Positions 55,388 through 64,000 of a DNA stretch of 64,000 nucleotides are shown one piece after another. Numbering within the stretch: position 1 is the stretch's first letter; every line of letters starts with the position of its first letter. Under the pieces are notes generated by a model. The model had not been told where the DNA came from. It searched no databases and saw only the letters and a program-made list of their open reading frames with translations. The DNA comes from Prorocentrum cordatum (lineage: Eukaryota; Sar; Dinophyceae; Prorocentrales; Prorocentraceae): positions 57,303 to 121,302 of the forward strand of contig CAUYUJ010012114.1 of assembly GCA_963575745.1 (NCBI GenBank). Direction: 5' to 3'. Made by a program: the position numbers and the translations under genes.

Positions 55388-56680
55388 CTAACAAGCCCTG
55401 CGGCCACCATTGGGGGCTCGGGCGCGCTTCCCCGCGGCGGCCTTGCCACCGGTGGCGGCAGCGGCAGCAACCAGGTGCTGACGCCCGGCCTCCCAGGACG
55501 TTGCCGGCGGCAGCCACCGCACCCGAAGCCGTAGCCGCACAAGGGGGCCCTGCGGCGGGGGCGGTCGCAGCTGGGCCCGTGCCAGGCGCGGTGACGCCCG
55601 CCGCAGGCACGGGGGGGGGCCGCGGCCACGGCTGCGCCGGCCGCGGCGGTTGCGGGCGGCTCCTCCTTGGCCGCCGCGGGGGCCGCCTCGTCCTCCGTAC
55701 GCCGCTTCTTGGTCTTGAAGCATTCTTTCTGCCCGCGGTGGGCCCGCTCCAGCGCCTGCGTCTAACTGGCTGGAGGCCTCACGCGCCACGGTGGCGAAGT
55801 TGGCCTGGAGCAGCTCGCGCCGCCGCTGGGCCTCCTGCCTGTCGGAGTCCACCACGACGTAGTCCTCGAGGGCTTAGAGGCTGAACAGGCCCTCGTCGTC
55901 CAGCGCCCAGGCGGCCTTGCTTTCCAGGACCGCCGAGATGCTGAGGGTGGGAACAACAGCCTCGGACTTCCTGGCGGGCACCACCATGGTGGCGAGGGCC
56001 TGCACCGCCGCGGTGTACGCAGCGTCGGCGGCGTCGAGGGCGGCCGTGCAGTCAGCGACGTGCTGCCTGGCGTGATCCAGGCGCTGCTCGAGGCCGTCGG
56101 CCACAGCGATGGCCGCGTCGAGGGCCGCGGTGGCCTTCTCCCGACCACTGTCATTTTCGTCGACCGACAGTGGTCTGGCCAGGCGCTTGGCGCGGAGCTC
56201 CTCCAGCCGACACCTATACGTGGCCTTTCCAGGCCTGTCCCCACAGGTGGAGGAGCTCCACCAGCCGGACCAGCCCGGCCTCCTCAGGGTCAGCGTCGGG
56301 GGTCAAGGCCTGGGCGTTGGCGTCGATGCGGACGCCTTGGCTGCTGGCGCGCGAGGCCGAGCCACCGCTAGGGCCACTCGGGCGCGCGGGGGGCGGGCGT
56401 CGCCTCCGCAGCCGCCAAAGCCGCCAAAGCCAGCGGCCTCGCGCCATGGCGGCCCGGGAGGGGGGGGGGGGCCGCGACCGCAGCTCGAGGCGCGCCTCGA
56501 ACCACCAGCAGCCCCGCCAACGGCAGGAGCAGCAGGGCCAGCGGCCAGCACCGGCGGCCTCTTGCAGTGGCAGCACCACGGCCACCACGCCTCGTGCTTG
56601 TGGCATCCGCAGCGCTGGCATGCGAGCCGCAGGCCTCCGCCGCCGCCTTGGGCCGCCACGTGGCACCGCGGGCCGCGCGG
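55388..56680 (-). pseudogene. Zinc-finger/coiled-coil ORF of the decayed retroelement
   Basis: Minus strand, in order. A zinc-binding cluster at about 56625-56556 reads CQRCGCHKHEAWWPWCCHCK (CxxC, 12 residues, CxxC). A Gly/Ala-rich linker follows. About 56370-56214 reads SQGVRIDANAQALTPDADPE and LVRLVELLHLWGQAWK, then shifts frame at AAAGG. About 56200-55874 is a helical stretch (LEELRAKRLARPLSVDENDS, AIAVADGLEQRLDHARQHVA, LDAADAAYTAAVQALATMVV) ending in TAA at 55876. The same frame resumes immediately with LEDYVVVDSDRQEAQRRREL. A further shift gives a basic tail KECFKTKKRRTEDEAAP near 55720. The layout resembles the nucleic-acid-binding first ORF of non-LTR elements; this is inference. At least three disruptions are visible. 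Confidence 0.5.
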
Positions 56681-57540
56681 CGCGGCGGAGCTGTGGTGCC
56701 CGTCCAGCAACTCGGCGGCGGCCACCAGGCGCAGCCTCTGGCGGGGGGGTGGGCGACCCGCTCCAGACGCGCAGCAAGGCGCGCGCCGAGGCGCGATCGC
56801 GGCGGAGGCGCCGATGCCACGCCGTTTCCGAAGGCAGCGCGACGGCCCCGTCCGAGGGGAGCCTGCGGAGGCCTGCCCGCCACCAGGTCCTCGGACAGAA
56901 ACTGGAAGAGGAGGGGGAGGAGAGGAGGAGGAGGAGGAGGAGGAGGAGGAGGGAGGAGGAGGAGGAGGAGGAGGGAGGAGGAGGGGAGGGGGAGGGGGAG
57001 GGGAGGGGGAGGGGGAGGGGGAGGGGGAGGGGGAGGGGAGGGAGGGAGGGAGGAGGAGGAAGGAGGAGCAGGAGGCGGAGGAGGAGGAGGAGGAGGAGGC
57101 AGAGAAGGGGCTGGGGGCAGAGGGAGAGGAGCGGGGGTGAGGCCAGGAGAACTGCGGCGCGCCGCCGGGGCCATCGGGGAGGGAGGAGGAGACGAGGAGG
57201 ACGACGAGGACCGAGGACGACGAGGACCGAGGCCGGACCGCCGGGCGCTTCGACACCGCGCCCGGGGCCGAGGCGCACGCGAGCGGAGGCAGCAGGTGGC
57301 AGCAGAGGCGGCAGAGGCAGAAGAGCCGGAGGCGCGGAGGCGTAGAGGGCGGCGAGGACGAGGACGAGGACCGCGGAGGCGCGGAGGGCGGCGAGGAGGA
57401 CGAGGACGACGAGGACGAGGACGAGAAGAACCGGGAGGCACGGAGGGCGGCGAGGACGAAAAGGGTGCCCTACAGGAGGCGCAGGGGAGCGGAGACGTGG
57501 AGGAAAGAGCAGGAGGCGGAGGAGGAGGAGCAGCAGCGGC
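56681..57540. repeat. GC-rich flank then (GGA)n/(GAG)n and GGACGAGGAC repeats
   Basis: 56681-56900 is GC-rich and may be the 5' part of the retroelement. 56905-57110 is GGA/GGGGGA purine tract, and 57180-57460 has GAGGACGAGGAC and GGCGGAGGC repeats. Large open frames on both strands result. Confidence 0.75.
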
Positions 57541-57904
57541 AAGAGTAGAGCGGATACACAAAGCTTCCTGGATTCCCCCTATGTCTCCATATTTCCTGGA
57601 TGGTCGTCTTTCCCTCCACTCCCCATGGCTCCTGTATTTTTCCCACGAGGTCGACGACAATTTGTGTCTGAGTGTGTGTGCCTTCCCTCCTGACAGGAGA
57701 GGCGCCGAGCAGCGGAGAGGGAGCAGCAACAGGACGACGAGCAGGAGGATCAGCGGCACAGCGGCAGCGGCGGCCAGGCAGGAGCAGGACGGCCACCCTC
57801 TGGCAGCCGCGGGGCGGAGGGACTCCCTGCGGGCGCTCTGCACGCGGCGGAGTCTCTGGAGCCCCCCCCGGCGAGGCAACGCGCGCGCGGGTTCGGGCCC
57901 CGGC
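57541..57904. other. Unique spacer
   Basis: Mixed sequence. Minus frame 57470-57979 is open for 169 residues (RRWASYSVFLYPCRTSQAGA) without a recognisable domain. No gene called. Confidence 0.4.
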
Positions 57905-57949
57905 TTGAGACGTCCGACACGGGTACAGAAAAACTGAATACGATGCCCA

Positions 57950-59310
57950 TCGACGGATGCTGAGGAGAGCTCCAAACAATACACCACCACCAGCCCTGGC
58001 CAGGCCAGTCCTGGGCCCTGGACTGGCGTACAGGCCCTCCTGGCCTAGGCCTGGAGGTCTGAGAGAGCGTGATCCACCGCCGCTTTACTGTGGAAAATTG
58101 CCGCCCTCTCCTCCGGAACCCGGGGGTCTCCCCCCCCCCCCCTCCGAAAATCCCCTCCCCCCCTGCTGGACCCCCCCCCCTCCACTCCCCCGGCAAAACC
58201 CCACCCTCCCCTAACCCCCCCCTCCCTCTCGAAAACCGGGGGGGGTCACTACCGGTTCGAACCCCCCCCACCCCCTCGAAAGGGGGGGGTGACTACCGGT
58301 TCGAACCCCCCCCCTCGAAAACAGGAGGGGGGGTCACTACTGGTTCGAACCCCTCCCACCCCCCACTCACCGCCAGCAAACGACTCCCGGTCCCTACCAC
58401 CGTCCGCACCACATCCCCCACTGTTGTTCCCAGCACCACTGTCCTCACCACCACTGTCCCCACTGGTTCCACCACCGTCCCTACTGTCCCCACCAGTGCC
58501 CCACCACTGTCGCACTGTCCCCACTGTCCCCACCACTGTTCCCACCACGGTTCCACTCTCCCCACTTTCTCCACGGCCCCAACCACTGCCCGACTATCCC
58601 CACTGTCCCCACTGTCCCACTGACTCCTCCGCTGTCCCACTGAGCTGTCCCACTGTTCCCACCAGTGTCCCCACTGTCCCCACCACTGTCCCCACTGTAC
58701 CTCTGTCCCATTGTCCCACCGCCGTCCTCGCCACCGCCTTCACCACTGTCCCCACCACCACTGTACCCTCCACTGTCCCACTGTTTCCACCTCATTCCCA
58801 CTGTCCCCACACCACTGTCCCCACCACCACCGTCCCCACCACTGTCCACTGTCCCCACTGTTCCCACCATTGTCCTCACCACTATCCCCACCACTACCGT
58901 CCCCACCACTGTCCCACTGTCCCCACCACTGTCCCGCTGTCCCCTCACCACTGTCCCCACCACCACCGTCCCCACCACTGTCCGCACCCACCCTCGGTTT
59001 TCGAGGGGGGGGGATTCGAACCAGCACCCCCCGGTTTTCGAGGGGGGGAAGGGGGGGTTCGAACCGGTAGTGACCCCCCCCCTTTTCATGATGAACTGGG
59101 GGGGGGGGAGGGGTTCGAACCGGCAATGACCCCCCCCCGGTTTTCCGGAGGGGGGGGGAGGGGTTCGAACCGGTAGTGCCGCGGTTTTCCGCCAGCAGCG
59201 GTAGAACACGCTCTTTCGGAGGTCTGTACACCAGTCCAGGGCCCAGGATGGACCTGGCCAGGGCTGGCGGTGTACTGTTGGCGTCCCTCCGACTGTGTCC
59301 CAAACCGATA
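57950..59310. mobile_element. 1.36-kb foldback element with long inverted repeats
   Basis: The left flank (about 57950-58110) and the reverse complement of the right flank (about 59170-59310) align: ACCAGCCCTGGCCAGG, CCTGGGCCCTGGACTGG, GTACAG, AGAGCGTG and a diverged GGAAAA-TTGCCGC/CGCGGCA stretch. Inside, both arms carry G/C-run blocks centred on GGTTCGAACC: near 58255, 58301 and 58343 on the left, and near 59017, 59058, 59114 and 59165 on the right, with CTCGAAAACCGGGG in mirrored orientation. The centre is a minisatellite. The architecture fits foldback-type elements with subrepeats inside the inverted repeats. No transposase-like frame was seen. Confidence 0.78.
58375..58990. repeat. CCACTGTCCCC minisatellite core
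   Basis: CCACTGTCCC, CACCACTGTCCC and CACCACCACTGTCCCC units of 9-15 bp recur through about 600 bp in the centre of the foldback element. All frames give Thr/Val/Pro/Ser low-complexity peptides. Confidence 0.93.
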
Positions 59311-59464
59311 GCGGCCGCTATTGGGCAGGCGGCCGTCTGTCTCAAATGGACAACGGCAGCGGCGACGCCGACAGCAAACCCTGGTTCAGAATGAGCAAGA
59401 ACTCTTGTTGGCATTTGTGGCAACTCATGGGAGCCTCCCATACCACAATCCTGTCGGCTCTTGC
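59311..59464. other. Unique spacer with a NotI-type palindrome
   Basis: ATAGCGGCCGCTAT (about 59309-59322) is a perfect 14-nt palindrome just outside the right arm of the foldback element. The rest is unique. Confidence 0.6.
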
Positions 59465-59590
59465 GAATCGACGCTGATCGACGCTAGTCGACGCTAATCG
59501 ACGCTAATCGACGCTAAATCGACGCTAAATCGGCGCTATCTCATCGACTCCGACACTCTAATCGACACTAAATACGGAATTGAAAGGGTA
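59465..59590. repeat. (TCGACGCTAA)n decamer array
   Basis: Units GATCGACGCT, AGTCGACGCT and AATCGACGCT at a 10-bp step, then 11-bp steps with AAATCGACGCT. A degenerate array of the same family is at 43495-43675. Confidence 0.92.
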
Positions 59591-60555
59591 TACCAGGCTC
59601 CCATGATCTGCTACCGAATTGTATCCATGGTTCCCGTGCCCATCTCGATCGTCCCGACATGCACGCTGCGCCGCATGAGGACGCAGGGGTGCGGTGCGGG
59701 CGAAGGCCGAGGAGAAGGAGGAGGAGGAGGAGGGAGGAGGAGGAAGAGGAGGAGTAGGAGGGAGACGGAGGAGGGGGAAGAGGACGCAGGGGAGGGGACA
59801 GGTGGGGCGTCCTGGAGACCCTGCAAGGCTGTCTTTCTTGGGGCCCTGTGTGGAGCGGCCTGGAGCCCCTCGGGCCGGCGTGAGCCCCTCTTGGGCCCCC
59901 CCTGGGCGCTTGGGGGTAGTTCTCGAGCGTGTTGGGAGGCCTGTTGGACCGTCTTGGAGGCTCCGACCGAGGCGGCGAACATGCCAAGGTCATGGCAAAA
60001 AATGCATATGAGCATGATCGCTTGCCTGTTCTCGAACTCTGGGGGGGGGCCTGGTCCTTGGGCCGTCTCGGAAGCCTGGTGATCTGTCGTGCGGTCATGT
60101 TCGGCAAAGATACTCGTTTCAAGTTTGTGTTCAACCCAAACGTGCAATCATGCGCTGCAATTGCAACTATGCTCGGTGACACTTGAACCGAACCGCACAT
60201 GTCTATCACACTTGAACCGAGCACCTTTGCCATCACAGCGCGTGTTGGGCCATCTCTTGCCCGTCATGGCCGTATTGCGGGCCTCTTTGGCACCTCCTGG
60301 GACATTGTTGGGCTCTGTCGGGCAGTCTGGGGCACCCGCGCCGTGGCCAGCCGCGCGCAACTCCTGTCGCTGGCGAAGGGGCGAGATCGCAGTGAAACGG
60401 AGCCCCCGCGCCTGGAAATCGGTTTCGGCTTCGTGTGCGTGTCGCGCGTGCGAGCGAAGCGAAGCTGCATTGGCGGGCGAGAGACCTGCTACTGCTGGGG
60501 CGCCGCCTGGGCAAAAGTCCGCCCGCCCGCCCGGTTGGCAAGCGGGTGCCGGGGG
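59591..60555. other. Mixed region with a (GGA) patch and GGCCTCTTGGG-type units
   Basis: A (GGA)n patch lies at 59712-59770. Degenerate GGGCCCTGTGTGGAGCGG/TTGGGCCCC units at about 59835-59985 belong to the GGCCCCAAGA family in reverse. A dimer CACTTGAACCGA occurs near 60179 and 60210. The remainder is unique, open on both strands, with no domain recognised. Confidence 0.5.
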
Positions 60556-61085
60556 GGTCCCGCCGTGGTGTCCCGATGGTGTCCCGTAGTGTCCTGTGGT
60601 GTCCCGCAATGTCCCGATGGTGTCCCGTCGGTGTCCCGTGGCGAAATCGATGGTGAGATGATCTCACCATCGACCGATCTCAGATCGGTCGAAAAATCGA
60701 TAGTGAGACCGATCGTGAAATCGATAGTGGCATCGATACTGAAAGCGGTAATACAATCGATTGTGGAATCGGTAATGAAACTAATGGTGGGATCGGTAGT
60801 ATAGCGGATAATAAGAACGAGACTGCGACCGATAACGGGATCGATGGTGAGATTCATAATGAAATTGATAGCGGGATCCATCGTGAATTTGATAGTGGAA
60901 TCGATTGTGAAAGCGACAGTGGGATGAATTGTGAGATCGATCGAACGAGTTCGGTAGTGAAATCGATGGTGATGACCCGTCGGTATCCTGTCGGCGTTCC
61001 GTCGGTATTCCGTAGAGATCAATACTGAGATCGGATCTATTGTGGGGCCGATGGTGGGATCGATGGTGATACCGATCACGAGATC
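60556..61085. repeat. GGTGTCCCG and AAATCGATAGTG dodecamer array
   Basis: GGTGTCCCGATGG units (60556-60640) are followed by a 12-bp repeat near AAATCGATAGTG (for example at 60697, 60719 and 60731) with many substitutions to about 61085. Fragments of the same repeat recur at 62715-62757. Confidence 0.88.
60647..60692. other. Two overlapping perfect palindromes
   Basis: 60647-60673 is a 27-nt palindrome around a central G (TCGATGGTGAGAT and its complement). 60670-60692 is a 23-nt palindrome around a central C (TCGACCGATCT and its complement). They share TCGA. Confidence 0.9.
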
Positions 61086-61369
61086 GATTGTGGAAACAAA
61101 TCCCACCAGCCCTCGGGGCGCAGGTGATCTAACGAGGTTCATCTTCCCTCTTCCAAAAAAAACTCTTCCCCCAGGGATTTATCACTGCTCCCTATTAATA
61201 TACACCCCCTCCCCCAGCGACTGGCAGCCAACCAGAAACAATGCGGGCACCCCCCCCACCATCCCTTGTAAAAAATACAAAGCACACTCTGCCTCCAAAT
61301 TCGGAGCATGCGCAGCCAACCCGATGTGGCCTCCCCCCACCATCCCTGACAAAAACAATACAGAGTACA
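61086..61369. repeat. Diverged tandem dimer
   Basis: CACCATCCCTTGTAAAAAATAC at about 61257 and CACCATCCCTGACAAAAACAAT at about 61338 lie in units of about 80 bp with CATGCGCAGCCAACC and CTGGCAGCCAACC phrases. At 61095 AATCCCACCAGCCCTCGGGG begins a motif that recurs at 62343. Confidence 0.7.
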
Positions 61370-61453
61370 CTTGGCGGCGGCGGCGGCTGCGGCGGCTGCG
61401 GCGGCGGCAGCGGCCGCGGCGGCTTCGGCGATGGCGGCGGCGGTGGCGGTGGC

Positions 61454-61485
<32 letters not shown>

Positions 61486-61712
61486 CGGCAGCGGTGGCGG
61501 CAGCGGCTGCGGCGGCAGCGGCTGCGGCGGCAGCGGGCGGCGGCGGCGGCGGGGGCGCGGCGGCGGCGCGACGGCGGCGGGCGCGGCGGGCGGGCGGCGG
61601 CGGTGGCGGCGGGCGGCGGCGGCGGCGGCGGCGGCGCGGCGGCGGCGATGGCGGGCGGCGGGGGCGGCGGCGGGGGCGGCGGCGGAGGCGGCGGCGGCGG
61701 CGGATGCGCCCC
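61370..61712. repeat. (GGC)n tract
   Basis: About 340 bp of CGG/GGC with CTGCGG, GATGGC and GGTGGC interruptions. All frames give Gly, Ala or Arg/Pro homopolymers. Confidence 0.96.
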
Positions 61713-61959
61713 CAGTAGCTGCCCATCCAAAGACGACTGCTGAATATGCTGAGGCTCGGGCCAGGCTCGGGTGCTACGTATGTGTTGGGAGGGTGGGTGG
61801 GAGTGAGCGAGACGGTTTGCGGGCGTAGAGAGGGCGTCTTGACCCCTAACCCTACCCCCTCCCCTGGACGTTTTTTGGTGAGGTTCCGCGAGGTTTGAGG
61901 GCGTCCGAAACGGCCTCGGCGAGGAAGCCAAAATCATTGTTTTTACTGAGGTGTTGGCC
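61713..61959. other. Unique spacer
   Basis: Mixed sequence with CCCCTAACCCTACCCCCTCC near 61842, a short telomere-like phrase but not an array. No gene. Confidence 0.5.
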
Positions 61960-62280
61960 CCATGTTGGCCTCTTTGGGGGGGGGACTGAACGTTGCACCA
62001 TCTTCTCCTTTGATCGATGGCCTTCAAGATGGCCCCAAGAGGCCTTCAGGGCTCCCAAGAGGGCCCCAAGAGAGCCCCAAGACGGCCCCACGAGGGCCCC
62101 ATGACCCCTAAAAGAGCCCCAAGAGAGCTCCAATACCCTCCCAAAGAGCCCCAGGAGAGCTCCAAGATGCGATTTTGAGGGCTCCTGGGAAGGGGCCGAA
62201 ATCAAGGACCCCCACTCTTTTGATCGATGCTCTCCTAAATGGCCCCAACAGGCCTTCCAGGGCACCAGCCGCAGCACCAG
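61960..62280. repeat. GGCCCCAAGAG ~11-bp array
   Basis: GGCCCCAAGAG, AGCCCCAAGAC and GGCCCCACGAG at an 11-bp step (for example 62051-62105). A larger repeat is suggested by CTTTTGATCGATG near 62004 and 62217. Confidence 0.85.
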
Positions 62281-62879
62281 CAGAGGCAGCAGCAACATCA
62301 GCAGCACCACCAGCAGCAGCAGCACCAGCTAATGGCTGAGAAATCCCACCAGCCCTTTGGGCGACAGGTGATCTGAGGGATAATGACGAAGACATAAAGC
62401 GGAAGCACCTGGCAATATGCTGTGGATTGGAGGCGGGAGTATGTTTTCACGCGCAACTGGTGATATCTCAGAGACGGGGCCTCGAATGCGATGAGATAGA
62501 TCCCTCCACCTCCTCCTCCTGTTCCTCCTCCTCTTCCCCTCGCCCCCACGCGGCCCCCGGGGATGGCCCGAAGAGGCCTTCCAAGGTCACCCCCTTGCTC
62601 CCAGAAATCTCTCGGTTCATCCTGGTTGCTCGCTTTGTTTCCCTAGATGTGTCCCTTCGTCCCTTTTCCCGTCAGCTCTCGTGGGCAGGGCTTCTGAATG
62701 GGCTGGTGGGGAAAATTATGGAATCGATCGTGGGATCGAAAGAGAGATCGATTGAATGAGATGTTGGCTCCTCCCCCCCGAACCTCCTTATCACCCGAAA
62801 GGTGGTCATATAGGTATATACATTCGCATAAGTCAAACTTGCATTTTTCCCGATTGGGAGGTCCCCTGGCCCCCTAGGC
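62281..62879. other. CAG-rich patch and unique sequence
   Basis: A CAGCAGCAC patch (62262-62330), a CTC patch (62505-62540), a remnant of the dodecamer repeat (62715-62757) and otherwise unique sequence. No gene. Confidence 0.55.
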
Positions 62880-63440
62880 GCCAGAGCGGCCCCACACCGG
62901 CCCCAAGAGGGCCCCAGAATTGTCAAATACGGCTCCAAAAATCACCCAGCAGCCCAAGAAAGGCTCCAGCTGCCCCAAAAAAGCTGCTTCTGGTCCCCAA
63001 AAAGGCCCCCCAGACTGCCAAAGACGGCTCCAAAAATTATCAAAACGCCTCTGGAGAGAGCTCCAAAAGGGCTCCATCGGGCAGAAAGTCGTATCACTCC
63101 CTTCTGAAAGCTACCATGTTCAGCAGATTGTATTGTTCTTCGAAGCGTCCAAGACGGCCCCAGAAGCTTCAAACATCGCCCCGGGAAGGCCCCAAAATGG
63201 CTCCTGACGGCCCAACAACGGCCCAAGAGGCAGGCAAGACGGCCCAGGAAGACCCTGGGAGGGCCCACGACAGCTCAAGATGGCCCCACGGCGGTCCCCG
63301 AGGCGCTCAAGATGGCCCCAGACGGTCCCAAAACGGTCGAAGACGCACCCCGCACGGCCCAAGAGGGCCCTGAGAGACCCCCACGAAGCCCAAAAAAGCA
63401 CTCAACAGGCTCCCGCACGGCCCCCTTGAGGCCTCAAAAC
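62880..63440. repeat. Degenerate GACGGCCCCAAGA array
   Basis: Units such as AGACGGCTCCAAAAA, GGCCCAAGAGG and AGATGGCCCCAGACGG at about 11-12 bp recur, interrupted by unique patches (for example 63085-63140). Same family as 61960-62280 and, in reverse, 32400-32780. Confidence 0.8.
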
Positions 63441-63543
63441 GGCCTCTCCAAAGAGAGAGGGAGCGGACGAGATGCGAGAGGCCCCTCGCGGCTGCAAGCA
63501 GCCAAATTGTGACGCTCCGGTGGCCCTGAATGCTTGTCTTCTG

Positions 63544-63578
<35 letters not shown>

Positions 63579-64000
63579 ACGACGACGGACGACGACGACA
63601 ACGCCGTGTCGCCCAGCTGGATCGGCGGCGAGAAGGGGGGACGATTTTCTGCACCATGTACAACGACATCTCGGTTCGGAGTTTCTCGTGTGGGCCATCC
63701 CGGCACCGCGGCACCGCCGCGGTCCTTCCGTTGCCACGACGCCGCTCCGGCGCCCCGGGCGCAGCCCGAGAGCGGGTTAGCTGCGACCCGCTCCCGTGCC
63801 CGCCGCGATGCCGGCGCGAAGCTTCCCACGCTGCTCTGGCCCAGGCTCTGTGGCGTCCTGCTGTCACGCAGCTCGGGCACCGCGGCCCCCGCAGCAGTGC
63901 ACTGGGCGCGTCCAGGGGGGGAACATCACTATTTGGACGCCCGAAATGGGTACGGAAAAAATGGGTACAATGCCCAACAAGAAATTTTGTCCCAAACCAG
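63441..64000. other. (GAC)n tract and unique right edge
   Basis: (GAC)n and GACGGAC at 63543-63602, then GC-rich unique sequence. A plus frame (63472-63780) leaves the tract as GDDFLHHVQRHLGSEFLVWA, with no recognised family. At 63920-63965 GGACGCCCGA-ATGGGTACGG-AAAAA-TACAATGCCCA matches 57905-57950 near the foldback element, so a related repeat probably continues past the window edge. Confidence 0.5.

Noticed and set aside
56170-57990. Plus- and minus-strand ORFs of 390-540 residues
   Set aside because: They are mainly GGA/GAC tract translations. Only the minus-strand zinc-finger and helical parts have motif support, and they change frame.
58250-59170. GGTTCGAACC blocks resembling the tRNA T-arm or B box
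   Set aside because: No acceptor, D or anticodon stems can be built around them. They sit in mirrored arrays of G- and C-runs.
61842-61862. Subtelomeric CCCTAACCCTACCC signal
   Set aside because: Only two or three irregular units occur, within unique sequence.

Overview
This window looks like a gene-poor, repeat-saturated piece of a large, GC-rich eukaryotic nuclear genome. I find no convincing intact multi-domain gene, no operon structure, and no rRNA or tRNA gene. Nearly every kilobase holds a trinucleotide tract, a minisatellite, a foldback or MITE-like element, or a decayed coding relic. A run of exactly 100 N (38180-38279) marks a scaffold gap. My best guess at the host is a dinoflagellate or a similar giant-genome protist. 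The reasons are the abundant (AAC/GTT)n tracts (from memory, a GTT/TTG-type repeat is a hallmark of the Polarella genome), the density of microsatellites, and an RNase H relic of the kind carried by protist retroelements. No spliced-leader relic was found, so this assignment is tentative.

Layout. 1-6.4 kb: pyrimidine, CAT/CAG and GGA tracts, a 73-bp minisatellite, a GGCTGA hexamer array and a TGTTTGTCTG decamer array in 648-bp higher-order units. 6.4-8.8 kb: a multiply frameshifted relic of an unrecognised gene, interrupted by a 145-bp foldback insertion. 8.9-23.9 kb: a head-to-tail chain of repeat elements, here called alpha (four copies and a fragment) and beta (six copies). All lie in the same orientation and are separated by (AAC)n tracts. 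Within the chain sit a 2.3-kb decamer array and element C1, which carries an 89-bp minisatellite and a coding-like fragment. 23.9-39 kb: CAT, CTC and GGA tracts, a ~100-bp minisatellite, unique stretches and a 108/120-bp minisatellite around the gap. 39-50 kb: several foldback/MITE-like elements, coding-like open frames on the minus strand, a second and inverted copy of the C element, and a near-perfect palindrome. 50-53 kb: simple repeats and a CCCTATAG octamer array with GC-rich spacers. 54-57 kb: a decayed minus-strand retroelement (zinc-finger/coiled-coil ORF, then RNase H, no reverse transcriptase). 57.9-59.3 kb: a giant inverted repeat with TTCGAA-centred blocks and a minisatellite core. 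59.3-64 kb: decamer to dodecamer arrays, a GGC tract and unique scraps.

The most notable system is the (AAC)n-bounded chain. Two element families with different bodies share the same start and a 3' hairpin just before an (AAC)n tail, which suggests non-autonomous retroposons that insert into each other's AAC tails. Coding calls are tentative throughout, because GC-rich and trinucleotide-rich DNA gives long spurious open frames on both strands.
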